Positions 17,520 through 26,208 of a DNA stretch of 64,000 nt are shown piece after piece. Source of the DNA: JAXDJH01 sp034663635 (GTDB lineage Bacteria > Actinomycetota > CADDZG01 > WHSQ01); NCBI GenBank assembly GCA_034663635.1, contig JAXDJH010000025.1, forward strand, positions 52,484 through 116,483, given 5' to 3'. The position numbers were made by a program, and so were the translations under genes. Below the pieces are notes generated by a model, which ran no database searches, had not been told where the DNA came from, and saw only the letters and a program-made list of their open reading frames with translations. Positions within the stretch are counted from its first letter, which is position 1. The number at the start of each line of letters is the position of its first letter.

Positions 17520-18386
17520 TTGGCAGAAGCAACGACGGGCCGACGGGGACGCGGGCTGGTTGCCTACCTGCTCGCGCTTCCCGGCGCGCTGTGGCTCGGG
17601 ATTTTCTTTCTTATCCCGATGGTCACGATGTTCTCCCTGTCGTTGCAAGAAGGATCATTCGAGCGCGGCTATGTCTTCACCGGGCGCGTGCAGAACTACT
17701 TCGACGCGCTGAGCCTCTACGACACTCAGCTCTACCGGTCGCTCATCTACGGATTGATCGTCACGGTGGTGACGCTCGCGCTCAGCTACCCGATGGCGTA
17801 CTGGATCGCGTTGCGGGGGGGACGGTACAAGAATCTTTTCCTGTTATTGATCCTTCTGCCGTTCTTCACGCCGTTCGTGATCCGCACCCTGTCGTGGAAG
17901 TTCATCCTGGCCGACGAGGGGATCTTCCTCGGGACCCTCAAGGACTGGGGCATCCTCCCGGACAGCTATCAGCTCCTGGCAACTCCTACGGCGGTCGTCT
18001 GCGGGATGATCTACAACTTCCTCCCGTTCATGGCGCTGCCCTTGTACGTCGCTCTCGAGCGTCTCGACCCTCGCCTTCTTGACGCCTCGAACGACCTCTA
18101 CTCGAACCGCACCCAGACGTTCCTCAAGGTGACGCTCCCGCTTTCCCTTCCGGGCGTCTTCGCGGGATCGCTGTTGACCTTCATCCCCGCCGTCGGCGAC
18201 TTCATCAACGCCGACCTGCTCGGAGGGGTCAACACGACGATGATCGGAAACGTCATCCAGCGCGAGTTCCAGACGAACCTCGACTTCCCAACCGGCTCCG
18301 CGCTCTCGTTCCTATTGATGTTCGGCATCCTCGTCGGCGTCTTCATCTACGCGCGCGCGATAGGCACCGAGGAGCTTTCGGGATGA
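17520..18386 (+). CDS. potB: Polyamine ABC importer permease, system 2 (PotB-like)
   Basis: 288 residues from TTG 17520, three bases after the previous stop; the ribosome site is weak, consistent with coupling. Six membrane helices are apparent, with LPGALWLGIFFLIPMVTMFSLSL near the N-terminus. The EAA-type loop reads DASNDLYSNRTQTFLKVTLPLSLPGV: the usual Gly is replaced by Tyr-Ser, as in many PotB proteins. Its stop overlaps the ATG of the next gene. Confidence 0.9.
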   Translation: MAEATTGRRGRGLVAYLLALPGALWLGIFFLIPMVTMFSLSLQEGSFERGYVFTGRVQNYFDALSLYDTQLYRSLIYGLIVTVVTLALSYPMAYWIALRGGRYKNLFLLLILLPFFTPFVIRTLSWKFILADEGIFLGTLKDWGILPDSYQLLATPTAVVCGMIYNFLPFMALPLYVALERLDPRLLDASNDLYSNRTQTFLKVTLPLSLPGVFAGSLLTFIPAVGDFINADLLGGVNTTMIGNVIQREFQTNLDFPTGSALSFLLMFGILVGVFIYARAIGTEELSG

Positions 18387-19189
18387 AAAAGGGCCGGATA
18401 CTTCCGATCTACACGGGGCTCGTCATCGCCTATCTGTTCATCCCGATCTTCGTCATGGCGCTCTTTGGCTTCAACGATCCCGTCGGCCGGTTCAACTTCC
18501 AATGGCACGGTTTCACCCTCGAGTGGTACCGAAGGCTGTTCGACGTGGAAGAGCTCGTGATCGGGATCAAGAACTCGCTGTTGGTCGCGACGGTGAGCAC
18601 GTTCTTCGCAACGATCTTCGGCACACTCATGGCACTTGCGATCAGCCGGTACAAGTTCCGGGGCCGGTCGGCGCTCAACCTCTTCATCTTCATTCCGATG
18701 GCCACTCCGGAGGTCGTCCTCGGCGTCTCGCTCCTCGGCTTGTTCGTGACCCTCCAGCTCTCGAGGGGCTTCCTCACCCTCGTGATCACCCACATCTTGT
18801 TCTGCATCTCTTACGTGGTCGTGACGGTAAGGGCGCGGACGACGAACCTCGACAGCAATCTGGAGGACGCCGCCCAGGATCTCGGCGCGGACCCCTGGAC
18901 GACGTTCTGGACCGTCACGTTCCCTTTGATCCTTCCGGGCATCGTGGCGGGTGCCTTCCTCGCCTTCGCTCTCTCCATCGACGACTACGTCATCTCGAGT
19001 TTCAATGCCGGCTCCACGATCACGCTCCCCCTCTGGATCGTGGGGGCATCGCGCATCGGCGTCCCGCCACAGGTGAACGTGATGGGAACGCTCTTGTTCA
19101 TGGTCGGTGTGCTCTACGTCGTAGGAGCCGTGATCGCAGGACGTCGCAAGGAGAAACTGATCGCCCCCCCGGTCCTCTCGAAAGGCTAG
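18383..19189 (+). CDS. potC: Polyamine ABC importer permease, system 2 (PotC-like)
   Basis: 268 residues, about six membrane segments, EAA loop EDAAQDLGADPWTTFWTVTFPLILPGI. It is the last gene of the eight-gene importer run; a GC-rich hairpin follows immediately. ATG 18383 overlaps the PotB stop. The PotC family pattern (AFALSIDDYVISSFNAGSTITLPLW) is clear. Confidence 0.9.
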   Translation: MKKGRILPIYTGLVIAYLFIPIFVMALFGFNDPVGRFNFQWHGFTLEWYRRLFDVEELVIGIKNSLLVATVSTFFATIFGTLMALAISRYKFRGRSALNLFIFIPMATPEVVLGVSLLGLFVTLQLSRGFLTLVITHILFCISYVVVTVRARTTNLDSNLEDAAQDLGADPWTTFWTVTFPLILPGIVAGAFLAFALSIDDYVISSFNAGSTITLPLWIVGASRIGVPPQVNVMGTLLFMVGVLYVVGAVIAGRRKEKLIAPPVLSKG

Positions 19190-19194
19190 GGGCC

Positions 19195-19219
19195 CCCCAC
19201 CCTCTCGCCGAGTGTGGGG
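19195..19219. terminator. GC-rich hairpin between convergent genes
   Basis: CCCCAC (19195-19200) pairs with GTGGGG (19214-19219), lying between the last importer gene and the end of the convergent aminotransferase gene. No clear U-tract follows on either strand, so termination efficiency is uncertain. Confidence 0.45.
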
Positions 19220-20584
19220 TTAGGGGGAGAGTTGCGCGCAGTACTCGGCGAAGACGTTCACGAAGGCGTCGATGTCATCTTCGGTGTGCTGCACCGAGAT
19301 GGTCCACTGCTCTTCCTTCCCAGGCGTCTGGTAGATGCCGTGGTTGACGAGCCAGTACCAGGACGCCTCGAACAAAGAGTCGTCGACCTCGAGGAAGTCG
19401 CGATAGCGCTCCATCGGCCTGTCCCGGAAGGTGATTGAGCCTTTGCACCCGAGATCCGTGGTGACCGCCGGGATGCCGGCCTCGTCCAGCGCCTTCTGGC
19501 AGCCCTGAGCCAAACGCGTGCCGAGGTCCGCGAGCATCCGATAGGCGTCGGGCGTCAATACCTCGGTCAACGTTGCAAGGCCCGCCGCCATCGACAACGG
19601 GTTCCCGTTGAAGGTTCCCAGCGCCGCGACACCTTTAGTGATCTCTTCCATGATCTCCTCGCGGCCCCCGAAAACACCGATGGGAGTTCCGCCGCCGGCG
19701 GCTTTCGCCAGGCAGACGAGGTCTGGTTGGACGCCGAACATCTCGGTGGCACCCCCCGCCGCGATCGTCACGCCGGTCTTCACTTCATCGAAGATCAGAA
19801 CGACGTTGTGTTTGGTGCACAGCTCGCGCACTTTCTCGAGGTAGCCGGGCTGCGGCAGGACGATGCCGATGTTCATCATCACCGGCTCCATGATCATCGC
19901 CCCGATCCGATCCCCGTGCTCGGCGAGGACCTTCTCGAGAGCCGGGACGTCGTTGAAAGGAACGACCATCGTCGAGTTCGCCGTTTCGGCCGGAATACCG
20001 CGCGAGAACGGAACCGTCCACGGACGCTCGGTCGGTCCACTCGAGTCCATCGTCGGCACGACCGAGAACATGACGGCATCGTGATGGCCGTGGTACGAGC
20101 CTTCGATCTTCAATAGGACGTCTTTGCCGGTCGCAGCGCGGCCCAATCGCACCGCGTCCATAGTCGCCTCGGTGCCGGAGTTCGTGAAACGCACTTTGTC
20201 GAGCCCGAAGCGTCTCTTGATCTCCTCGGCCAGCAGGACACCTGCCTCCGTGGTCGCGGCGAAGTGCGTCCCCGACGCGGCGGCACGCTCGATCGCTTCG
20301 CGAACCTTCGGATGAGCGTGTCCCACGACCATCGCGCCGAAACCGGCGTGGTAGTCGACATAGGTATTGCCGTCGACATCGGTCACCTTCGAGCCGGCTC
20401 CGGAAGCGAGATAGATCGGATAGGGATCGCCCGCTTGGAACGAGGAGGCAACGCCGAACGGCATTGCCTTCTCCGCACGCGTGTACAAGGCCTTCGACTT
20501 TGGAGTGCGCTGTTCGAAAAGCGAGATCTGCTCTTGCGTCAACTGGTCAGCGCGGGCATCCATGGCATCGCCCGTGTGGGCCAT
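19220..20584 (-). CDS. Class III aminotransferase, glutamate-1-semialdehyde-aminomutase-like
   Basis: 454 residues from ATG 20584, fixed by a strong AGGAGG 6 bases upstream. PLP features are present: SGTEATMDAVRLGR (phosphate site), FDEVKTG (cofactor Asp) and Lys in LAKAAGGGTPIGVFGG. The overall pattern (GSYHGHHD, YVDYHAGFGAMVVGHAHP) is that of GSAM/HemL-like transaminases. No other tetrapyrrole gene is nearby, whereas importers and an agmatinase-family enzyme are, so it more likely acts on an amine or amino acid than in heme synthesis. It is divergent from the ureohydrolase gene. A structured leader precedes it. Confidence 0.85.
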   Translation of the reverse strand: MAHTGDAMDARADQLTQEQISLFEQRTPKSKALYTRAEKAMPFGVASSFQAGDPYPIYLASGAGSKVTDVDGNTYVDYHAGFGAMVVGHAHPKVREAIERAAASGTHFAATTEAGVLLAEEIKRRFGLDKVRFTNSGTEATMDAVRLGRAATGKDVLLKIEGSYHGHHDAVMFSVVPTMDSSGPTERPWTVPFSRGIPAETANSTMVVPFNDVPALEKVLAEHGDRIGAMIMEPVMMNIGIVLPQPGYLEKVRELCTKHNVVLIFDEVKTGVTIAAGGATEMFGVQPDLVCLAKAAGGGTPIGVFGGREEIMEEITKGVAALGTFNGNPLSMAAGLATLTEVLTPDAYRMLADLGTRLAQGCQKALDEAGIPAVTTDLGCKGSITFRDRPMERYRDFLEVDDSLFEASWYWLVNHGIYQTPGKEEQWTISVQHTEDDIDAFVNVFAEYCAQLSP

Positions 20585-20715
20585 AAACAACCTCCTATAT
20601 GCCCGCCCTAAGAGCCGGGATGGGAAAAAGCGTCTCCGGCTGCCGCCCTTACAGGGTAAGCCACCCGCGGCGATCAACCGTTGGACTCTTCGGAGGAAAC
20701 CAACAAAGCGGTTTC
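20585..20715 (-). promoter_or_regulatory. Structured 5' leader of the GSAM-like aminotransferase gene
   Basis: Read on the minus strand towards ATG 20584, the leader contains three consecutive potential hairpins: GAAACC/GGTTTC with an 8-base loop, CTTAC/GTAAG with a 3-base loop, and GCCGG/CCGGC with a 17-base loop containing a T-run, followed by the AGGAGG site. The arrangement suggests an RNA-based control element. I could not match it to a known riboswitch class. Confidence 0.35.
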
Positions 20716-20769
20716 GCCATTCCGACGAAGAGGCGAGTATGAGTCGATGGCCCGCCCTCAAAACGCCCG

Positions 20770-21756
20770 ATGAGGGCAAATCGCCCCGACGAGCCCTCTT
20801 ACTCGGGGGTCGCGACGTTCCAGAAGCTGCCTCTGGTTCTTGATCCAGACGAACTCAACGGTGTTGACGTCGCAATCGTCGGGGTCCCCTTCGACGACAT
20901 GGTTACCCACCGGCCGGGCACCAGGTTCGGCCCCCGCGCTATCCGAGCCGCCAACGACATGAATACTCCGAAGGTCTGGCACATGGATCTCGGGATCGAT
21001 CCGTTCGCCGAGTTGAACGTGGTGGATCACGGGGACGTCCAGGTCTGGCCCGGCCAAGGCTCCGCCAACCACGCCAAGATCGAGGCCGCCGTCGCGGCCA
21101 TCGTCGAACAAGGAGCCGTTCCCGTGATCCTCGGCGGCGATCACTCGATCGCCTATCCCGACATCAAAGCCGTGGCGGCGTCTCTTGGGAAGGGAACGCT
21201 GGCCGTCGTCCAATTCGACACGCACGCCGACACCGCCACCGAGAACTGGGAAGTGAAGTGGGCCCACGGCACGCCGTTCAGGCATCTGATCGACGAAGGT
21301 CACCTCCCCGGCGATCGATTGATCCAGGTGGGCCTCCGTGGTTACTGGCCCTTCCCGTCTGAGTTCGATTGGGCAAGAACCGCCGGCGTCAGATGGCACC
21401 GCATGGAGTCGGTGATCGAGCGCGGCATCGACGCGGTAGTAGATGACGTTCTCGAACAGATCGCGGACGCCGACGCCCTTTTCCTTTCGGTCGATATCGA
21501 TGTCTTGGATCCCGCCTTCGCGCCGGGAACCGGCACTCCCGAGCCGGGAGGTATGTCGACGAGAGAACTGCTCAGGGCCGTTCGGCGTCTAGTCCTCACC
21601 AAGGGCCTCGCCGGGATGGACATCGTGGAGGTCTCGCCGCCCTATGACCACGCCGAGATCACTTCGATGGCCGCGCACCGAGTGGTCCTCGAGGCGATCT
21701 CCGCTCTCGCGGTTTATCGAAAAGATGCAGCCCCGCGGCCCGAAGACCCCGACTGA
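20770..21756 (+). CDS. Ureohydrolase, agmatinase/guanidino-acid hydrolase family
   Basis: 328 residues. The binuclear Mn2+ site motifs of the arginase/agmatinase family are present: GGDHS (about residue 122), DTHAD (usual DxHxD) and SVDIDVLDPAFAPGTGTPEPGG near residue 240. Family enzymes hydrolyse agmatine, guanidinobutyrate or guanidinopropionate to urea and the corresponding amine. Together with polyamine importers and GABA-type enzymes this suggests agmatine to putrescine or guanidinobutyrate to GABA. The start ATG 20770 has only a weak ribosome site. Confidence 0.87.
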   Translation: MRANRPDEPSYSGVATFQKLPLVLDPDELNGVDVAIVGVPFDDMVTHRPGTRFGPRAIRAANDMNTPKVWHMDLGIDPFAELNVVDHGDVQVWPGQGSANHAKIEAAVAAIVEQGAVPVILGGDHSIAYPDIKAVAASLGKGTLAVVQFDTHADTATENWEVKWAHGTPFRHLIDEGHLPGDRLIQVGLRGYWPFPSEFDWARTAGVRWHRMESVIERGIDAVVDDVLEQIADADALFLSVDIDVLDPAFAPGTGTPEPGGMSTRELLRAVRRLVLTKGLAGMDIVEVSPPYDHAEITSMAAHRVVLEAISALAVYRKDAAPRPEDPD

Positions 21757-21770
21757 CTTATGTTCTCTGG

Positions 21771-22748
21771 ATGCTGCTAGCGGTCTGTCACTCAGAAACC
21801 GGTGGTTGGAACGACGTCGACGACCTCTCGAAGCTCTCGGACCTAAGGGAGAGCTCCGACAATCTGGTGTGGGCGGAGGTCGACGTCAAAGACCTCACCC
21901 CCGAAGACGTGAGCCTGATCGCGGAGGAGTTCGAACTTCATCCCCTAGCCGTCGAGGACGCTGTTCACGCTCGCCAACGGCCAAAGATCGAGCGATACGA
22001 AAACCACCTCTTCGTTGTGCTCCATGAGCTCGACGAACATGACGGACAGCTCGAACCCGCCCAGATCGCCTGCTTCGTCGGAGATCGATACGTCTTGATG
22101 GTCCACGCGGGGGCCGAGACCACTCTCGAGAAAGCGAAGAAGAGGTGGCAGGAGCAAGAGGAGACTCTGCCCCATCACCCCTCGTACCTCCTGCACACGA
22201 TCATGGACGTCGTCGTCGACGAATACCAAGAGATCGCCGACCGACTCGAAGAGGAGATCGAAGAGCTCGAGGAAATGGTCCTCAACGAAGTCCACGAACC
22301 GATCCAACGCCAGCTCTACTCGATCAAACAGAGAGTCGCTCGGCTCCGTCGCTTCGCGATCCCTGAGGGCCGTGTCCTCGAATGGACCGCCGACGAGGAC
22401 ACCGCCAACGATGTGCTCGTGTCGCCCGAAACCGCACCCCTGTTCCGCGACGTCTACGACCACCTCGTGCGCATCACCGACCAGGTCCGCAACGTCGACG
22501 AGTTGTCCCAAGCAGTGCTCGATCTCACCCACACACAGCAGTCGCAGCTACTGAACGAACAGAACCGGAAGCTCGCTGCCTGGGCGGCGATATTCGCGGT
22601 AGGGACTCTGGTCGCCGGCGTCTATGGGATGAACTTCGCTCTAGTGCCCGCGACGAATTCGTCGTTCGGGTTTTGGTTCGCCCTCGCGCTGACCGCGGCT
22701 CTGAGTTTGGGCCTCTACACGTACTTCAAGAAGCGCAACTGGCTCTAG
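21771..22748 (+). CDS. corA: CorA-family magnesium/divalent cation transporter
   Basis: 325 residues. A large N-terminal cytoplasmic domain with a long acidic helix (about residues 125-240, EEEIEELEEMV) precedes two C-terminal membrane helices. The selectivity motif GMN (residues 286-288, in VYGMNFAL) sits at the end of the first helix, as in all CorA pores. A homopentameric Mg2+ channel in the inner membrane is expected. It starts 14 bases after the ureohydrolase gene and may be read through from it, but functionally unrelated. Confidence 0.93.
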   Translation: MLLAVCHSETGGWNDVDDLSKLSDLRESSDNLVWAEVDVKDLTPEDVSLIAEEFELHPLAVEDAVHARQRPKIERYENHLFVVLHELDEHDGQLEPAQIACFVGDRYVLMVHAGAETTLEKAKKRWQEQEETLPHHPSYLLHTIMDVVVDEYQEIADRLEEEIEELEEMVLNEVHEPIQRQLYSIKQRVARLRRFAIPEGRVLEWTADEDTANDVLVSPETAPLFRDVYDHLVRITDQVRNVDELSQAVLDLTHTQQSQLLNEQNRKLAAWAAIFAVGTLVAGVYGMNFALVPATNSSFGFWFALALTAALSLGLYTYFKKRNWL

Positions 22749-22781
22749 GACGCCAAAACCAGCCTGCTAGAGTCTCCGGCC

Positions 22782-23024
22782 ATGGCTGAAGGAAAACAGA
22801 AGAAAGTCACTCAACGGATCTACCTCGATGCCTTTCTGACCTCGCCGAACGGCGGGCTCAGGAAGGGCTATGCGGGTGAATTGCGACGCCTACAGCGGCT
22901 CGGATTCCGCGAGGTCGAACGCAAGCTCGCGGGGCGCGAGGACCGGGTCAAAGTCATCCTCGAGCGTGAGATCGACAAGTACCCCGGCGTGCCTCTTCCC
23001 GCAGTGCCCCCCTACCTCGGATAG
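22782..23024 (+). CDS. Small basic conserved-looking hypothetical protein
   Basis: 80 residues, rich in Lys/Arg (KKVTQRIYLDAFLTSP at the start, then GELRRLQRLGFREVERKLAGRED). No signal peptide or membrane segment. The codon pattern is coding-like with G/C third positions. No function is recognised. It lies 33 bases after corA on the same strand. A nucleic-acid-associated role would fit its charge, but that is speculation. Confidence 0.6.
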   Translation: MAEGKQKKVTQRIYLDAFLTSPNGGLRKGYAGELRRLQRLGFREVERKLAGREDRVKVILEREIDKYPGVPLPAVPPYLG

Positions 23025-23085
23025 TTCTTCGAGCTAACGGGTAAAGACCTCCTCGTCTTGATCATTCTGACCAGGAGGCATCGAG

Positions 23086-23526
23086 TTGAACCGCATGAAA
23101 GTAGCGCTCCTACTGTCGTTCGTCGCGCTCTTGAGCGTCGCCTGCGGCAACGACACCAATGAGGCAGCAGCGCAAACGCAGACGCTGGACGTCACCGCTT
23201 TCGACTTTCACTTCGAGAACGAGACTCTATTGATCGAGCCCGGCGCGTCCGTGACGATCAACTTCACCAACAATGGCGAGAACCTTCATTCGTTCACGGT
23301 CGACGACTTCAATCTTGAGATCGAAGCGAACTCCGGTGAGAGCGTTAGCTCCACCTTCACGGCCCCCACCACGCCCGGCGCTTACGACTTCTACTGCAAG
23401 TACCACCCCGATGACATGCAGGGCACGATCTCCATCGGTGGTGCGAGCGATCCGATCAACAACCCCGACGACAACCCAACGAACGAGGACGACGCCGACG
23501 TCGAGGTTGACGTCGACACCGAGTGA
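23086..23526 (+). CDS. Cupredoxin-like copper-binding lipoprotein
   Basis: 146 residues from TTG 23086, chosen because AGGAGG lies 8 bases upstream (ATG 23095 is too distant). Lipobox LLSVAC anchors the mature protein outside the cell membrane. The domain at residues 35-120 has the blue-copper pattern: His in ENLHSF, then Cys-x2-Tyr-His (YCKYH) and Met in DDMQGT, a plausible type 1 Cu site (His, Cys, His, Met). The C-terminal tail is strongly acidic (DDNPTNEDDADVEVDVD). Probable electron carrier or copper-binding protein; partner unknown. Confidence 0.85.
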   Translation: MNRMKVALLLSFVALLSVACGNDTNEAAAQTQTLDVTAFDFHFENETLLIEPGASVTINFTNNGENLHSFTVDDFNLEIEANSGESVSSTFTAPTTPGAYDFYCKYHPDDMQGTISIGGASDPINNPDDNPTNEDDADVEVDVDTE

Positions 23527-23529
23527 GGC

Positions 23530-24165
23530 TTAGCCCCGCACGAACGGGTTAGTAAGCCGCTCGCGTTCGATGGTCGTTGCGGGGCCATGGCCGGGGTAGA
23601 CCGGGAGCTCGTCACCCAGCGGATAGAGCTTTCCTCTGACGGCATCGAGCAACGCCTTGCCGTTACCGCCCGGGAGGTCACTGCGACCGATCGATCCGGC
23701 GAACAAAGTGTCGCCTGAGAACAGAGCGTCCGCATGCACGAGAGAGATGCTCCCGGGGGAATGTCCCGGGGTGTGGAGCACTCCGAGCGATACGGAGCCG
23801 GCGCGAAGTTCGTCTCCCTCGGTCGGCGAGGTGTCGATCGCCGGGGGTGGAGGGAGCTCGATGCCGAGGAACATGCGGCCCGACTCCGCGTACCAGTCGA
23901 GAACGGGCGCGTCGGCTGCGTGTAGGTAGAACGGCGCGCCGGTCGCTGCTCGCAGCACCTCGGCGGCAATGATGTGATCGAAGTGTGCATGGGTCGCGAC
24001 GATCCCCGAGATCTTCAGGTTCTTCGACGCAATGGCGGAGATCAGCAGGTCTGGGTCACCACCGGGGTCGATGACTATCGCGTCGCGCGTCTCGGGATCT
24101 CCGACGATGTAGCAGTTGCACGCGAGCGGCCCAACCGCCATGTGAGCGAAGATCTCAAGCGCCAC
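23530..24165 (-). CDS. MBL-fold metallo-hydrolase (glyoxalase II-like)
   Basis: 211 residues from GTG 24165 with AGGAGG 7 bases upstream. The zinc motif THAHFDH (HxHxDH), His in HTPGHSPG, Asp in FSGDTLF and a C-terminal His in YPGHGP complete the metallo-beta-lactamase metal site. Length and spacing match glyoxalase II-like hydrolases (S-acyl-thiol esters) of the YcbL type. It overlaps the end of the upstream membrane protein gene by 11 bases, so they share a transcript. Confidence 0.9.
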   Translation of the reverse strand: MALEIFAHMAVGPLACNCYIVGDPETRDAIVIDPGGDPDLLISAIASKNLKISGIVATHAHFDHIIAAEVLRAATGAPFYLHAADAPVLDWYAESGRMFLGIELPPPPAIDTSPTEGDELRAGSVSLGVLHTPGHSPGSISLVHADALFSGDTLFAGSIGRSDLPGGNGKALLDAVRGKLYPLGDELPVYPGHGPATTIERERLTNPFVRG

Positions 24166-25336
24166 CCGCCGCCCTCCTGTCCGTGATCAATGCGGCGATG
24201 CCGCCGACCGCTGCCGCCCATAGGAAGCCGAAGAACACAACCTGGATGGGGTTGGCGCTCAACCGGCCGAATCCCTTAGCGCCCACGATAGAGGCTCCGA
24301 GTCTCGCCTCCCCCAGCCACGCGAGCACGCCCAAACCGACGGCCAGTAACGCTGCGGCAGTTGCGACCGTGATCAGGGCGGTTCGTCGGTCGACGGCGCT
24401 ATGCCGCGCGACGTAGCCGCCGATCGCACAAGCCACGAGCGGGATCAGAACGAGAAGATAGACGTACCAAGGAGTATCAGCGGCCCCCCATCCAAACAGC
24501 GATAGATCTTTGCTCGGCCCTATGAGCTTCCCTCTCAACGACAATTGGGCTCCGACGTCGATCGAAGTGCCGAGGGACAGAGAGAAAACGGCGATCACGA
24601 GGTTCGGAACGAACGCGAGGAAATAGAAGATCGCCGCCGCCGCGTCGCCGGGACCGAAACCACGTGGCAATCGGCCTGTCGCAAGCCCGGCGATCGTCCA
24701 GATGAGCACGGCCCCCAGCGAAAGCACACCGCCGACGCCGAACATCACCGCCGCGGTGCGGACCCCTGCCCCGACCAGATCTCCCGTCGACCGCACGACC
24801 TCCATCGATCGGCGCGCAAGAGCCCGCGGAGACAGGTCGACGCTCGATGTCCCGAGGGCCGCGCCGGCCGTCCCCCATAGACAGCCCCAGAGGAAGGCGC
24901 CGATCGCCCCCGCATGGATGGGATCCGGCCCCCCCCGAAATCTGAACGCGAGCGCCACGAGGGCGCAGATGCAACCGAAGAGGAGCCCAACTCGTAGCGG
25001 CGTTGCGCGTGGGAATCGTCCCGCCGACGCTGCGGCCGTCCGCGTGGCCCATGCGATCCCGCAGATCACGACGACCAAAGCTCCAATCGGCAGAGCCGTC
25101 AAGGTCAGACCCCCGATGTGCACGGGGACGCGGAGACAGGCGAGGGAGAGGATCACGATGGAGGTGAAGATCTCGATCGGGTTTGCCCCCGATCCGAAGC
25201 CCGCGTACTGCAGCTTCACGGCGAGCACGAACGTCGATCCGAAGGCGAGCAGGAAAAGGAAAGCCAAGCTGGCCGCTTGTGCCGCGGGGGCCCACGCATT
25301 CAAGTCGCCGAGGAACGAAGCACCGAACCGCCGCAT
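24155..25336 (-). CDS. Multi-pass membrane protein of unknown function
   Basis: 393 residues with about nine or ten hydrophobic helices (for example residues 19-42, 56-75, 78-95, 118-133, 201-222, 240-262, 296-315, 327-350, 368-388). Small residues dominate and no catalytic motif is visible. It resembles the large permease-like hypothetical membrane proteins common in actinobacteria. It precedes the MBL-fold hydrolase gene and is divergent, by 29 bases, from the molybdopterin-domain gene. Function not assignable. Confidence 0.75.
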   Translation of the reverse strand: MRRFGASFLGDLNAWAPAAQAASLAFLFLLAFGSTFVLAVKLQYAGFGSGANPIEIFTSIVILSLACLRVPVHIGGLTLTALPIGALVVVICGIAWATRTAAASAGRFPRATPLRVGLLFGCICALVALAFRFRGGPDPIHAGAIGAFLWGCLWGTAGAALGTSSVDLSPRALARRSMEVVRSTGDLVGAGVRTAAVMFGVGGVLSLGAVLIWTIAGLATGRLPRGFGPGDAAAAIFYFLAFVPNLVIAVFSLSLGTSIDVGAQLSLRGKLIGPSKDLSLFGWGAADTPWYVYLLVLIPLVACAIGGYVARHSAVDRRTALITVATAAALLAVGLGVLAWLGEARLGASIVGAKGFGRLSANPIQVVFFGFLWAAAVGGIAALITDRRAAGGA

Positions 25337-25365
25337 GACCGCATCCTAGGTGGGAGGATGAAGCC

Positions 25366-26208
25366 GTGGCCGATCGCGCCCAGATCCTCAAATTGCTTGA
25401 AACCGCCGACAACTTCATCAAGTACGGCGGGAACAGCGAGCGTTCCAAGACGCGCGCTAAGAATCGGTTCGAGCGGGCGGCGGAGCTCGCCGCGGCTGTA
25501 GGAGACGATGAACTTGTCGACCGCGCGAACCTTCGGCTGAAAGACATCGCGAACGGCGTGGCGTCGAACGCTATCGATCCCGGTGATCTAGACGACGACC
25601 GTTCTTCGATACTCATTTCGGAGTTGCCCGAGCACGCTAAAGAGCGGGTCCCCCCGGGCCAGCGCTTGAAGAAGGGCTGGCCCGTACTTCATCAGGGACC
25701 GGTTCCTCGCTTCGACCAGACGACATGGCGATTGAAGGTGTGGGGCGAGGTCGACCGCCCAACGGAACTCACTTACGACGAGCTTCAAGAGATCCCGATC
25801 GTAAGGATGCGTTCGGACTTTCACTGCGTGACCGGGTGGTCGAAACTCGACAACGAGTGGGAGGGCGTCAGAACCAGTGAGCTGATCTCTCTCGCTGAGC
25901 CCACGTCAAGCGCAACTCACGCGCTCATTCACGCCGAGTATGGGTACACCGCGAATCTGCCGATCGGCGTCTTGTTGGAAGAGGAGTCGATGCTCGCGTG
26001 GGCGCACAACGGCGAGGACCTCGCCCCCAAGCACGGCTTCCCCTTGCGCCTGGTCGTTCCTCGCCTTTACGCATGGAAGAGCGTCAAGTGGGTGCGCGGC
26101 CTCGAACTGCTCGCCGCCGACGAGAGAGGGTTCTGGGAAGTGCGCGGCTATCACAACCGAGCCGATCCATGGCTGGAGGAGCGGTACTCCTACCAGGAAC
26201 GCGCATGA
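25366..26208 (+). CDS. Molybdopterin-binding oxidoreductase domain protein (sulfite-oxidase/MsrP fold)
   Basis: 280 residues from GTG 25366 behind GGGAGG. Residues 1-75 form a charged helical segment (ERAAELAAAVGDDELVDRANLRLKD). Residues 100-270 match the oxidoreductase molybdopterin-binding fold: WRLKVWGEVDRP, then FHCVTGWS with the probable molybdenum-ligand Cys, and later HGFPLRLVVPRLYAWKSVKWV. There is no signal peptide or Tat motif, unlike MsrP, so it is likely cytoplasmic. Its stop overlaps the ATG of the peptidase gene. Electron acceptor and substrate are unknown. Confidence 0.82.
   Translation: MADRAQILKLLETADNFIKYGGNSERSKTRAKNRFERAAELAAAVGDDELVDRANLRLKDIANGVASNAIDPGDLDDDRSSILISELPEHAKERVPPGQRLKKGWPVLHQGPVPRFDQTTWRLKVWGEVDRPTELTYDELQEIPIVRMRSDFHCVTGWSKLDNEWEGVRTSELISLAEPTSSATHALIHAEYGYTANLPIGVLLEEESMLAWAHNGEDLAPKHGFPLRLVVPRLYAWKSVKWVRGLELLAADERGFWEVRGYHNRADPWLEERYSYQERA

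Noticed and set aside
19220..20584. Assignment as hemL (heme biosynthesis)
   Set aside because: No other heme gene is nearby, and amine-related neighbours suggest a different role. The family match alone is not enough.
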